A program made the translations under genes and the position numbers. A stretch of 64,000 nucleotides of DNA from Chitinophaga chungangae. Its GTDB lineage: Bacteria > Bacteroidota > Bacteroidia > Chitinophagales > Chitinophagaceae. The first letter of the stretch is position 1, and each line of letters begins with the position of its first letter. Shown here piece after piece: positions 52,177-61,111 of this stretch. The notes beneath the pieces are model-generated. The model was not told the origin of the DNA. It worked only from the letters and a program-made list of their open reading frames with translations, and searched no databases. The DNA is taken from positions 496,001 to 560,000 of the forward strand of contig NZ_JAGHKP010000001.1 of the NCBI RefSeq assembly GCF_017742215.1, read 5' to 3'.

Positions 52177-52940
52177 GAGACTGGGTAACATATCTGACCT
52201 TGCTGGTCTTTTTCGTGCTCCTGTACCAATACAGGATGGGCTTTATCCCTTTTGGGGTAACGCTTATCCCGCTGGCGGTGGCAACCGGCATTTCCGCCTG
52301 GGGAGCCAGCCGCGTTGATTCCAATTATTTTATCAAAACATTGTGCCGCGCAGACACCAAAGAAAATGCGGTTGCGCTTTCTTTCGACGACGGCCCCGTG
52401 TCTGACTACACCCCGCAGATACTCGACATTCTCAATAAACACGGCATATCCGCCGCGTTTTTCTGCATCGGTCACCGCGCTGCCGCCGATCCCGCGCTGC
52501 TTCGCAGGATATATGCGGAAGGCCATCTGATCGGGAATCACAGTTATTCCCATCATGCGCTTTTCGACCTGTACCCGGCTTCCAAGATGAAAGCCGACCT
52601 GCAAAAAGCGAACGAAACGATCGAAAATGCGATCGGCGAGACACCCAAACTTTTCCGCCCGCCCTACGGCGTTACCAACCCGATGCTGGCGAAAGCGGTC
52701 AAAAAATTCGATTTTATTTCAGTGGGTTGGAGCATCCGCTCGCTGGACACAGTGATCAAAGACGAAGACGAGCTGTTCGCGCGTGTGACCAGGAACATCA
52801 AAGCGGGAGACATTTTCCTGTTTCACGATACCTGCGCCGCTACGGTCAGCATTCTACCCGCGCTTATCAAAAAGCTGCAACGCGAAGGTTTCGCCATCAA
52901 AAGGATCGATGAACTTTTAAAAATACCGGCTTATGCGTAA
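52170..52940 (+). CDS. Polysaccharide deacetylase (NodB/CE4) family protein
   Basis: A 256-residue protein with two N-terminal membrane helices and a NodB domain: LSFDDGPVSDYT, HSYSHHALFDL (His-x3-His zinc site) and FRPPYGVTN. Membrane-anchored hydrolase, probably facing the periplasm. ATG 52170 overlaps the previous stop by seven bases. Why a CE4 enzyme is in the pigment operon is unclear; it may act on an acylated glycan or ester. Confidence 0.88.
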   Translation: MLRDWVTYLTLLVFFVLLYQYRMGFIPFGVTLIPLAVATGISAWGASRVDSNYFIKTLCRADTKENAVALSFDDGPVSDYTPQILDILNKHGISAAFFCIGHRAAADPALLRRIYAEGHLIGNHSYSHHALFDLYPASKMKADLQKANETIENAIGETPKLFRPPYGVTNPMLAKAVKKFDFISVGWSIRSLDTVIKDEDELFARVTRNIKAGDIFLFHDTCAATVSILPALIKKLQREGFAIKRIDELLKIPAYA

Positions 52941-53562
52941 ATGGATCGTATGGTGTTGTTGCCTGCTGGCGCTGAATGCCACTGCCCAAACGAGTTTTAA
53001 GCCCGTAGGGAATATGGAGCAGTTCAAACAGCAGTTCGCAAAAGCCGCACAGCAGACCAATACCATCAAAAGCGATTTTGTGCAGGAGAAACATCTCAGC
53101 ATGCTGCAGGACAAGATCGTGAGCAAAGGAAAATTCTGGTTCAAAAAAGAGAACAAGGTGCGCATGGAATACAGCAGCCCTTCGTATTACCTGATGGTGA
53201 TCAACGGGAAAAACTTCCGCATCAAAGACGCCCGGACGGATAAGAATATTTCCGCCGCCGGCAATAAACTGTTCGAACAGATCAGCAAGATCACGGCGGA
53301 TTGCGTGCAGGGCAACGTGCTGAGCAACACCGACTTTTCCACCAAAGTGCAGGAAAACGCGCAGTATTATTTATTGCAGATGACGCCGGTGAGCAAAGGC
53401 ATGAAAGATTTTTTCGCCTCTATCGACCTGCTGGTGGACAAAAAAGACCTGTCCGTCCAAAAGATCACCATGCACGAACGTTCGGGAGACGATACCATCA
53501 TCAGTTTTAATCATAAAGAAACAAACGTTCCCATCGGCGATGAGATATTTGCGCTTAAATAG
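52933..53562 (+). CDS. LolA-like outer-membrane lipoprotein carrier
   Basis: A 209-residue protein with signal peptide (WCCCLLALNATAQ) and LolA-type half-barrel pattern (IKSDFVQEKHLSMLQDKIVSKGKFWFKKENKVRMEY). LolA-like proteins occur in aryl-polyene clusters and probably ferry the lipid-like product across the periplasm. Overlaps both neighbours (8 and 23 bases). Confidence 0.85.
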   Translation: MRKWIVWCCCLLALNATAQTSFKPVGNMEQFKQQFAKAAQQTNTIKSDFVQEKHLSMLQDKIVSKGKFWFKKENKVRMEYSSPSYYLMVINGKNFRIKDARTDKNISAAGNKLFEQISKITADCVQGNVLSNTDFSTKVQENAQYYLLQMTPVSKGMKDFFASIDLLVDKKDLSVQKITMHERSGDDTIISFNHKETNVPIGDEIFALK

Positions 53563-54166
53563 CCTGGTGCTGCTGATGATGCTCGCCTCCTGCACGTCCG
53601 CCTACCGCGGCTTGCAGCGAACGGACAATGATGTGGCCGCATGTTTGGAACGTTTCCGGCCGAAAATAGAACAGCCTGTGTTGTACGCCACGCAGGTAGA
53701 CGTATTGCAGCATCATCTTTCCGGCCTGCTGTATTTTAAGCCGATGGAAGACGGCAGCATGCGCGTGGTGTTCATGAGCGAAATGGGCATGAAGTTTTTT
53801 GATTTCGAGTTCGCGAAAGACGGCAGTTTTACCAAACACTACATGTTGCCCAAAATGGACAAAAAAGCGGTCGTGAAAACGCTGAAAAAGGATTTCGAAA
53901 TGGTGCTCATGCGCCAGGACCCCGCGAAAGGAACTTCGTACGTCCTGAACGGGCAACGTTATACCGCGTTCGATCTGCCGAAAGGGAAGATCTATTACAT
54001 CACCGACGGTGATTGCCGGGAATTGCTGCGCGTGGAGAACGCCTCGAAACGCAAACCGGTGGCGGAAGCGTTTCTGACACATTACCGCAACGGCGTGCCA
54101 GACAGCCTGTTGGTGCGGCATAAAAAATTTACATTCACGATTTCATCACAACGAGTGGAAAAATAA
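53540..54166 (+). CDS. Small lipoprotein of unknown function, cluster-associated
   Basis: A 208-residue protein with lipobox LASC (about residue 18). The mature part is beta-rich without a recognised motif (LLYFKPMEDGSMRVVFMSEMGMKFFDFEF). It follows the LolA-like gene with a 23-base overlap, so it may be the outer-membrane acceptor. TAATG links it to the dehydratase. Confidence 0.7.
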   Translation: MRYLRLNSLVLLMMLASCTSAYRGLQRTDNDVAACLERFRPKIEQPVLYATQVDVLQHHLSGLLYFKPMEDGSMRVVFMSEMGMKFFDFEFAKDGSFTKHYMLPKMDKKAVVKTLKKDFEMVLMRQDPAKGTSYVLNGQRYTAFDLPKGKIYYITDGDCRELLRVENASKRKPVAEAFLTHYRNGVPDSLLVRHKKFTFTISSQRVEK

Positions 54167-54528
54167 TGTTAACAGGAAAATTCTTTACAATCGTTTCCCA
54201 ACAGCAGCCGGATGAAAAGTCCGTGCACGCAGTAATCGACTGGAACGCCGCCCACCCGATCTTCGGGGGCCACTTTCCCGATCAGCCGGTGGTGCCGGGG
54301 GTTTGTATGATGCAAACCATCCAGGAGCTGTTGTGCGCCGCCGTGGGAAAGGAACTGCTGGTGGAAAAAGTTTCCAATATGAAGTTCCTCAACATGATAG
54401 ACCCGCGCCAAACGCCGCAGGTAACCATCGAGATCGGCTGGACGCCTGAAGAAGACGCTTATAAAGCCACAGCCATAATCAAACACGACGCTACCGTGTT
54501 CCTGAAATTCCAGGGACGGTTCAAATAA
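54166..54528 (+). CDS. 3-hydroxyacyl-ACP dehydratase, FabZ-like
   Basis: A 120-residue hotdog with a FabZ-type active-site segment FGGHFPDQPVVPGVCMMQ (catalytic His), followed by IQELLCAA. It may partner the divergent hotdog at 44046. Directly before the glycosyltransferase with no gap. Confidence 0.88.
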   Translation: MLTGKFFTIVSQQQPDEKSVHAVIDWNAAHPIFGGHFPDQPVVPGVCMMQTIQELLCAAVGKELLVEKVSNMKFLNMIDPRQTPQVTIEIGWTPEEDAYKATAIIKHDATVFLKFQGRFK

Positions 54529-55728
54529 ATGGGACCTTTGCCAACATACGATCCGCAGTTCGGCGCCGGGAAAATCTGCGTGCTGGTGCCTACCTACAAC
54601 AACGCCGGCACACTCGGCGATGTGCTGCGGGGCGTGCTTTCCTATACCAGCCACGTGATCGTGGTAAATGACGGCGCTACCGATCATACCGCCGAAGTGC
54701 TTGCTGATTTCCCGCAGGTTTCTGTGGTATCTTATTCTCCCAACCAGGGAAAGGGGATTGCGCTGCGCCGTGGTTTCCGGTTCGCGATAGACAAAGGGTA
54801 CGATTACGCGATCACCATCGATGCAGACGGGCAGCATTTTGCCAGCGACATTCCCGTATTTCTTGAAAAATTGAAAACCGAGCCCAAGGCCATTCTCGTT
54901 GGTGCAAGAAACCTGCAACAGGAGAACATGCCGGGCAAAAATACTTTCGCCAACAAATTCTCCAACTTTTGGTTCTACGTGGAAACGGGGCTCAAAATGC
55001 CGGACACGCAGTCCGGTTACCGCCTGTACCCTTTGCATGCCATGAAAAAGATGCGGTTTTTCTGCCGGAAGTACGAGTTTGAAATAGAAGTAATGGTGCG
55101 CAGCTCCTGGAAAGGCATCAAGGTAGATTGGGTGCCGGTGCAGGTGTATTACCCGCCCGCGGGGGAAAGGGTTTCCCACTTCAGGCCGTTCCGCGATTTT
55201 TCGCGCATCAGCGCGCTGAATACCGTGCTGGTGACCATCGCATTCCTTTACATACATCCCCGCAACTTTTTTCGCCTGCTGTTTTCAAAGGGCGGTTTAA
55301 AACAGATCGTCACCACCCTTTTGCTGGACCCGAAAGAAACGACCGGCCGGAAGGCGCTGTCCGTAGGCTTCGGCATCTTCATGGGCATCGTGCCCATCTG
55401 GGGTTTCCAGATGCTGGTGGCGATCGCGCTGGCCACTTTGTGGCGGCTGAACAAAACGCTGGTGATCGTAGCGGCGAACATCAGCATTCCGCCAATGATC
55501 CCGCTGATCATTTACATGAGTTTCGTGACGGGGCGCATGTATGTGACGGAAGACGCCACCTGGCTGGTGTTCAGCAAAAATATCACCGTGGAATCCGTAA
55601 AACAGAACCTGTTCCAATATATCACTGGCGCCGTTACGCTGGCTGTAATAGCCGGTCTGGCGGCGGGATTGATAACATATGTGCTGTTGTCGGTTTTCAG
55701 GAAAAAACGCGTGGCGGTTAACCAGTAA
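54529..55728 (+). CDS. Family 2 glycosyltransferase with C-terminal DUF2062 membrane domain
   Basis: A 399-residue protein. Residues 15-240 are a GT-A fold (CVLVPTYNNAGTLGDVL, VVNDGATDHTAEVL, ITIDADGQH DxD-type motif, DTQSGYRLYP). Residues about 260-390 are a DUF2062 membrane domain with three helices. Such proteins accompany aryl-polyene loci; a sugar or polyprenyl-phosphate-sugar role is possible but acceptor unknown. Confidence 0.88.
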   Translation: MGPLPTYDPQFGAGKICVLVPTYNNAGTLGDVLRGVLSYTSHVIVVNDGATDHTAEVLADFPQVSVVSYSPNQGKGIALRRGFRFAIDKGYDYAITIDADGQHFASDIPVFLEKLKTEPKAILVGARNLQQENMPGKNTFANKFSNFWFYVETGLKMPDTQSGYRLYPLHAMKKMRFFCRKYEFEIEVMVRSSWKGIKVDWVPVQVYYPPAGERVSHFRPFRDFSRISALNTVLVTIAFLYIHPRNFFRLLFSKGGLKQIVTTLLLDPKETTGRKALSVGFGIFMGIVPIWGFQMLVAIALATLWRLNKTLVIVAANISIPPMIPLIIYMSFVTGRMYVTEDATWLVFSKNITVESVKQNLFQYITGAVTLAVIAGLAAGLITYVLLSVFRKKRVAVNQ

Positions 55729-55736
55729 TTTCGATC

Positions 55737-58700
55737 ATGGGAACTTTTTTTATATCCATTTATAATTTCTTTAATGCCCGTAAATGGCTGCTGTGGCTGT
55801 TTACGCTGGTTTTATTCGCCGTGGCCGGCTTGCTGGCCGCGCAGATAAAGCTGGAAGAAGATATTACGCGCATCCTTCCCAGGGATAAAAAGATCGATCA
55901 GCTGAACCAGTTTTTGCAGAACTCGAAGTTTGCGGATAAACTGGTGATCATGGTGTCTCAGAAAGACACTGCTGCGGAAGCGCAGCCGGACAGCCTGGTG
56001 GCCCTGGCGCAGGAATTTGTGGCCGGGCTGGAGAACGAACCACTGAAAAAAGACATCAAAGCCGTGCAGGGGCAGCAGGACGATGCGATGATCATGGGGC
56101 TGATGAACACGGTGCAGGAACATCTGCCGGTTTTTCTTGAAGAAAAAGATTACACGCAGATCGATTCGCTGATTGCGCCGGTTAAGGTCAAACAAACGCT
56201 TGAAGCTAATTACAATACGCTGATCTCGCCCGCGGGCATGGTGCTGAAACGGGTGATACAATCCGACCCCGTGGGCATTACCTGGCTGGGCGTGAAAAAA
56301 CTGCAGGCTTTGCAGGTAGACGACCAGTTTGAACTGTACGAAGGATTTGTGATCAGCAAAGACCACCGCAACATCCTGCTGTTCGTTACGCCGCAGCACC
56401 CGCCCAACGAAACGGGCAAAAACAAAATATTCCTTTCCAACCTCGATAACTGGATCGACACGGTACAAACGGCGCACGCCGCGGCGGGCATCAGTTATTT
56501 TGGGGCAACGGCCGTGTCTGTCGGCAACGCCGTGCAGCTGCGGCAGGACACTTATTTCACGCAGGGCATCACCATACTGCTGCTGATCGTGATGATCGCG
56601 GTGTTTTTCCGCCGGAAACGCGCGCCTTTACTGGTGATGCTGCCGGTAGTGTTTGGCGCGCTGTTCTCCATCGCCATGGTCTATCTCGTACAGGGCGGCA
56701 TTTCGGTGATCGCGCTGGGAGCGGGCTGCGTGGTGCTGGGCATCGCGGTGAACTATTCGCTGCATGTGTTTAACCATTACCGCCATTTGCCTGACATCCG
56801 GCTGGTGATCCGCGACCTGGCCATGCCCATGACGGTTGGCAGTTTTACGACCGTGGGCGGTTTTCTCTGCCTGCAGTTCGTGAAATCGCCCATGCTGCAG
56901 GATATCGGGCTGTTCGCGGCTTTCAGCCTCATCGGCGCTTCGTTGTTTTCACTGATCATTTTACCGCACCTGATCGTGCTGGGCAAACAGCCCGCGAAAG
57001 CAGCGGCATCGTCTCACAACCTCATCGACCGGCTCAGCCACTGGCGGCCGGAACGTAATAAATACCTCGTTGGCGCTATTGTGCTGCTCACCATCGTGTT
57101 CTTTTTCACCGCGAAAAACGTGACGTTCGAAAGCGATATGATGCGGATGAACTTTATGACGGAGCGTTTGCGGAAAGCGGAAGCGCAGCTGAACAGGCTG
57201 AACGCCTACACCGCGCAAAGCGTGTACATGCTGTCTGAAGGCAACACCCTCAACGAAGCGCTGCAGCGCCGTGAAAACACTGACACCACGCTGCAACGTT
57301 TATTGCAATCGGGCGCGGTGAAAAAAGTAGCGGGAACGGGCGGGCTGCTGCTGTCGGAAACGGAACAGGCCGCGCGCATTGCACGCTGGAAAGCTTACTG
57401 GACGCCGGAGAAACAACAGCGGCTATTGCAGCAGCTGCAAACCGAAGGACAAGCCTACAAATTCAAAACCACCGCGTTCGACCCGTTCGCGGCATTGCTC
57501 GGTAAAGAATATGCGCCTGTACCGCCGGAAAGGTCCGCGCTGCTGGACGTGGGTATGATCAGCGACCTGGTAACGCTGAAGCCGCAGCTGGTTTCCGTAT
57601 CGAGCCTGCTGAAGGTGGACCCGGCGCGTAAAGCGGAGGTGTACGCAGCCCTGGAAAACCAGCCAGGCACCGTCGTGATGGACAAACAATACACTGCCAA
57701 CCGGCTGGCGGAGCTGATCCGCGACGAGTTCAACACCATCGCGTGGATGACCTCCCTGCTGGTGTTTTTTGCATTGCTGCTGTCTTATGGCAGGATAGAA
57801 CTGGCGCTGATCACCTTTATTCCCATGCTGGTGAGCTGGGTGTGGATACTCGGCATCATGGGGCTTTTCGGCATCCCGTTCAACATCGTCAACATTATCC
57901 TTTCCACCTTCATCTTCGGTCTCGGTGACGATTACAGCATCTTCACGATGGACGGCCTGCAGCAGGAATACAGAACGGGCAGTAAACATTTGCCCTCCTT
58001 CAAATCCTCCATTTTCTTTTCCGCGCTCACCACCATCCTCGGGCTGGGCGTGCTGATCTTCGCGAATCATCCTTCCCTGCGTTCCATCGCGCTCATCGCC
58101 GTGATCGGCATCAGCTGCGTGGTGATCACTTCGCAGGTGCTGATACCTTTTTTCTTCAATTTCCTCATCACCAACCGCGTCAACAAAGGCCAGCGGCCGC
58201 CGTGGACGCTCTGGAGCTGGTCGAAGTCCATGTTCGCCTTTACATATTACACGCTGGGCGCGGTGCTCCTGACGGTGATCGGCGTGATACTCACCCGCAT
58301 CAACTTCATCCATCTCGAAAAAGGGAAAAAAATATACCACTGGATCTTATCGAAATTCACCTGGAGCCTGCTGCACATTATGGGCAACATCCGGAAAGTG
58401 ACGGTGAACACCAGCGGGGAAGATTTTAAAAAACCGGCGGTGATCATCAGCAATCACCAGTCTTTCCTCGACATTCTCATGTCTACCGCCATGACGCCCA
58501 ACGTGGTATTGCTGACGAACCAATGGGTGTACAACTCGCCGCTGTTCGGTTACGTGGTGAAAATGGCGGATTATTATCCTGTGGCGGAAGGTGCGGAAGC
58601 CAGCATCGACAAGCTGAAAGACCGTGTGGACAATGGTTATTCCATCGTCATTTATCCCGAAGGCACCCGTTCCACCGACGCTTCCATCAAACGTTTTCAT

Positions 58701-59609
58701 AAAGGCGCGTTTTATCTTGCGCAGGAGCTGCATCTCGACATTATTCCCGTGGTGCTTCACGGCACCGCCTATACGATGTCTAAAGGCGACTTTTTGCTGA
58801 AAAACGGCACGGTCACGCAGAAGATCCTGCCGCGCATCAGGCCGGGCGATACTCGCTGGGGCGACAATTACAGCACCCGCACCAAACTGGTGAGCCGTTA
58901 TTTCCGGCAGGAATACGAACAGATGCGCAAAGAAAACGAAACGCCCGCGTGGTGGCGCGAGCAGCTGGTGTACCAGTATCTCTACAAAGGCCCGGTGCTG
59001 GAATGGTACATGCGCATCAAAACCAAAATGGAAAACAATTACGCATTGTTCCATGAACTGCTTCCGCAAAAAGGGCGGATCATGGACATTGGTTGCGGAT
59101 ATGGTTTCATGAGTTATATGCTGCACTTCCTCAGCCATGAAAGAACCTTGCTGGGGGTGGATTACGACGAAGACAAGATCGCGGTGGCGCAGCATTGTTA
59201 TATCAGAAACGAACATGTACGTTTTGAAGCGGCGGACATTACGCAGTACGATCTGCCGAACCAGGACGCGTTCGTAATACTCGACGTGTTGCATTACCTG
59301 CGGCCCGAATCGCAGGAAAAACTGGTGCGCCAATGCCTGCAAAAGCTCAATCCCGGCGGCGTCATTATCGTGCGCGACGGCGACGCCGACCTGAAAGAAA
59401 GGCACAAAGGCACGCAGCTCACCGAATTGTTCAGCACACGTTTGTTGGGCTTTAACAAAACGGGGAACAAACTGTCATTCTTTTCTTCGTCCACCCTCCG
59501 CGGCATCGTGGAAAAAAGCGGCGGCACGATGGAACAGATAGACAACACGAAGTTCACTTCCAACGTTATTTTCATTATCAAACATTCATTCAGCGAGCAA
59601 TATGCATAA
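55737..59609 (+). CDS. MMPL/RND exporter fused to PlsC-type acyltransferase and methyltransferase
   Basis: A 1290-residue, three-part fusion. Residues about 1-860 are an MMPL/HAE-3 RND transporter with two sets of six helices and two periplasmic loops. Residues about 880-1060 are a 1-acylglycerol-3-phosphate acyltransferase domain (NHQSFLDILM at about 905, PEGTRST at about 975). Residues about 1095-1250 are a class I methyltransferase (IMDIGCGYGFMSYM at about 1115; FVILDVLHYLRPE). MMPL exporters and acyltransferases are usually separate genes in related loci. It likely moves and finishes the lipid-like pigment. Confidence 0.9.
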   Translation: MGTFFISIYNFFNARKWLLWLFTLVLFAVAGLLAAQIKLEEDITRILPRDKKIDQLNQFLQNSKFADKLVIMVSQKDTAAEAQPDSLVALAQEFVAGLENEPLKKDIKAVQGQQDDAMIMGLMNTVQEHLPVFLEEKDYTQIDSLIAPVKVKQTLEANYNTLISPAGMVLKRVIQSDPVGITWLGVKKLQALQVDDQFELYEGFVISKDHRNILLFVTPQHPPNETGKNKIFLSNLDNWIDTVQTAHAAAGISYFGATAVSVGNAVQLRQDTYFTQGITILLLIVMIAVFFRRKRAPLLVMLPVVFGALFSIAMVYLVQGGISVIALGAGCVVLGIAVNYSLHVFNHYRHLPDIRLVIRDLAMPMTVGSFTTVGGFLCLQFVKSPMLQDIGLFAAFSLIGASLFSLIILPHLIVLGKQPAKAAASSHNLIDRLSHWRPERNKYLVGAIVLLTIVFFFTAKNVTFESDMMRMNFMTERLRKAEAQLNRLNAYTAQSVYMLSEGNTLNEALQRRENTDTTLQRLLQSGAVKKVAGTGGLLLSETEQAARIARWKAYWTPEKQQRLLQQLQTEGQAYKFKTTAFDPFAALLGKEYAPVPPERSALLDVGMISDLVTLKPQLVSVSSLLKVDPARKAEVYAALENQPGTVVMDKQYTANRLAELIRDEFNTIAWMTSLLVFFALLLSYGRIELALITFIPMLVSWVWILGIMGLFGIPFNIVNIILSTFIFGLGDDYSIFTMDGLQQEYRTGSKHLPSFKSSIFFSALTTILGLGVLIFANHPSLRSIALIAVIGISCVVITSQVLIPFFFNFLITNRVNKGQRPPWTLWSWSKSMFAFTYYTLGAVLLTVIGVILTRINFIHLEKGKKIYHWILSKFTWSLLHIMGNIRKVTVNTSGEDFKKPAVIISNHQSFLDILMSTAMTPNVVLLTNQWVYNSPLFGYVVKMADYYPVAEGAEASIDKLKDRVDNGYSIVIYPEGTRSTDASIKRFHKGAFYLAQELHLDIIPVVLHGTAYTMSKGDFLLKNGTVTQKILPRIRPGDTRWGDNYSTRTKLVSRYFRQEYEQMRKENETPAWWREQLVYQYLYKGPVLEWYMRIKTKMENNYALFHELLPQKGRIMDIGCGYGFMSYMLHFLSHERTLLGVDYDEDKIAVAQHCYIRNEHVRFEAADITQYDLPNQDAFVILDVLHYLRPESQEKLVRQCLQKLNPGGVIIVRDGDADLKERHKGTQLTELFSTRLLGFNKTGNKLSFFSSSTLRGIVEKSGGTMEQIDNTKFTSNVIFIIKHSFSEQYA

Positions 59610-61110
59610 TTACGATGTAGTGATCATTGGCAGCGGCCTGGGCGGACTGACCTGCGGAGCGATCCTCAGCAAGAACGGCTACAAAGTGTGCGTGCTGGAA
59701 AAAAACAAACAGATCGGCGGTTGCCTGCAAACGTTCACGCGCGACAGGACCATCTTCGATTCCGGCGTGCATTATGTGGGCGGGCTGGAGCCGGGGCAGA
59801 ACATGCACCAGATATTCAAATATCTCGGCATCATGGAAAAGCTCAACCTGAAACGGCTGGACATCGACTGTTTCGACCGCATTGCGTTTGCGGGAGATAC
59901 GAAGGAATACAAGATGGCGCAGGGTTACGAACGTTTTATCGAAGGTTTGCTGAAAGATTTTCCGGAAGATGAAAAGGCGCTGCGCGAATATTGTGACATG
60001 CTACAGGAGATCTGCACTAAATTCCCGCTGTATAACCTGCGCATGGGCGGTTTTGATGAAAAAGCATCCGTGCTCAGCATCAATGCGGCGGAATATATGA
60101 ACGGGCTTACCGGTAACCGTCGCCTCTCGCAGGTATTGGCGGCAAACAACCCGCTGTACGCAGGCGTTGAACACAAAACGCCGATGTACGTGCATGCGCT
60201 GGTGCTGAACAGTTACATCGAAAGCTCGTGGAAATGCGTGAACGGCGGTTCGCAGATAGGGAAGTGGCTCGGCCGCGTGATCCTCGAAAACGGCGGCACG
60301 ATGATCAAACACCAGGAAGTAAAACGTATCGTAGCGGAAGGAAAGGAAGTGACGTTTGTGGAAACCGCGACGGGGCAAAGATATTACGGCAAACATTTTA
60401 TCTCCAACGCGCACCCGGCCAAAACGCTGGATATGCTGGAGGCGGACGTGATCCGTCATGCTTACCGTTCCCGCATCAAATCGCTGGAGAACGGCAGCTC
60501 TACCCTGATGCTGAACTGCGTGCTGAAGCCCGGCATGTTCCCGCACATGAACTACAATTATTATTATCATGGCGTAGACGACGTTTGGGGCGGGCACGCT
60601 TATACGGAAGATACCTGGCCGCTGAGCTACGCGATGTTCGTTTCCCCCGATGCGAAAGATCACCGTTTTGCCAACGGCGTTTCGTTTATGGCTTATATGA
60701 ACATCAAAGACGTGGCGCCGTGGGTGGATACTTTTAACACCGTGTCGCAGGAAAACAACCGTGGTGCGGATTACGAAGCGTTCAAAAGAGAAAAGGCCGA
60801 AAAACTGCTGGATATGGTGGAGCAGCGTTTCCCCGTGATCAGGCAGTGCATACATAGCTATACGGTAGCCACCCCATTGTCTTTCCGCGACTACATCGGC
60901 ACAGACGACGGCTCGATGTACGGCGTGCTGAAGGACAGTAACGATCCTTTGCGTACCTTCATTTCTTCCCGGACGAAGCTGAACAACCTGTTTCTCACCG
61001 GGCAGAACCTGAACATGCACGGCATACTCGGCGTAAGCATGAGCGCGGTGGTAACGTGTTCGGAACTGGTGGACATGGAAAAATTATTGCACGATATCAA
61101 GATGGCGTAA
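59602..61110 (+). CDS. CrtI-like phytoene dehydrogenase/isomerase family oxidoreductase
   Basis: A 502-residue FAD protein: VVIIGSGLGGLTCGAILSKNGYKVCVLEKN (dinucleotide fold), GGCLQTFTRDRTIFDSGVHYVGG, and a C-terminal LFLTGQNLNMHGILGVSMSAV. Close in pattern to all-trans-retinol 13,14-reductases and carotenoid isomerases. On a polyene it could reduce, desaturate or isomerise double bonds. Overlaps the MMPL gene by eight bases. Confidence 0.88.
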   Translation: MHNYDVVIIGSGLGGLTCGAILSKNGYKVCVLEKNKQIGGCLQTFTRDRTIFDSGVHYVGGLEPGQNMHQIFKYLGIMEKLNLKRLDIDCFDRIAFAGDTKEYKMAQGYERFIEGLLKDFPEDEKALREYCDMLQEICTKFPLYNLRMGGFDEKASVLSINAAEYMNGLTGNRRLSQVLAANNPLYAGVEHKTPMYVHALVLNSYIESSWKCVNGGSQIGKWLGRVILENGGTMIKHQEVKRIVAEGKEVTFVETATGQRYYGKHFISNAHPAKTLDMLEADVIRHAYRSRIKSLENGSSTLMLNCVLKPGMFPHMNYNYYYHGVDDVWGGHAYTEDTWPLSYAMFVSPDAKDHRFANGVSFMAYMNIKDVAPWVDTFNTVSQENNRGADYEAFKREKAEKLLDMVEQRFPVIRQCIHSYTVATPLSFRDYIGTDDGSMYGVLKDSNDPLRTFISSRTKLNNLFLTGQNLNMHGILGVSMSAVVTCSELVDMEKLLHDIKMA

Positions 61111-61111
61111 A

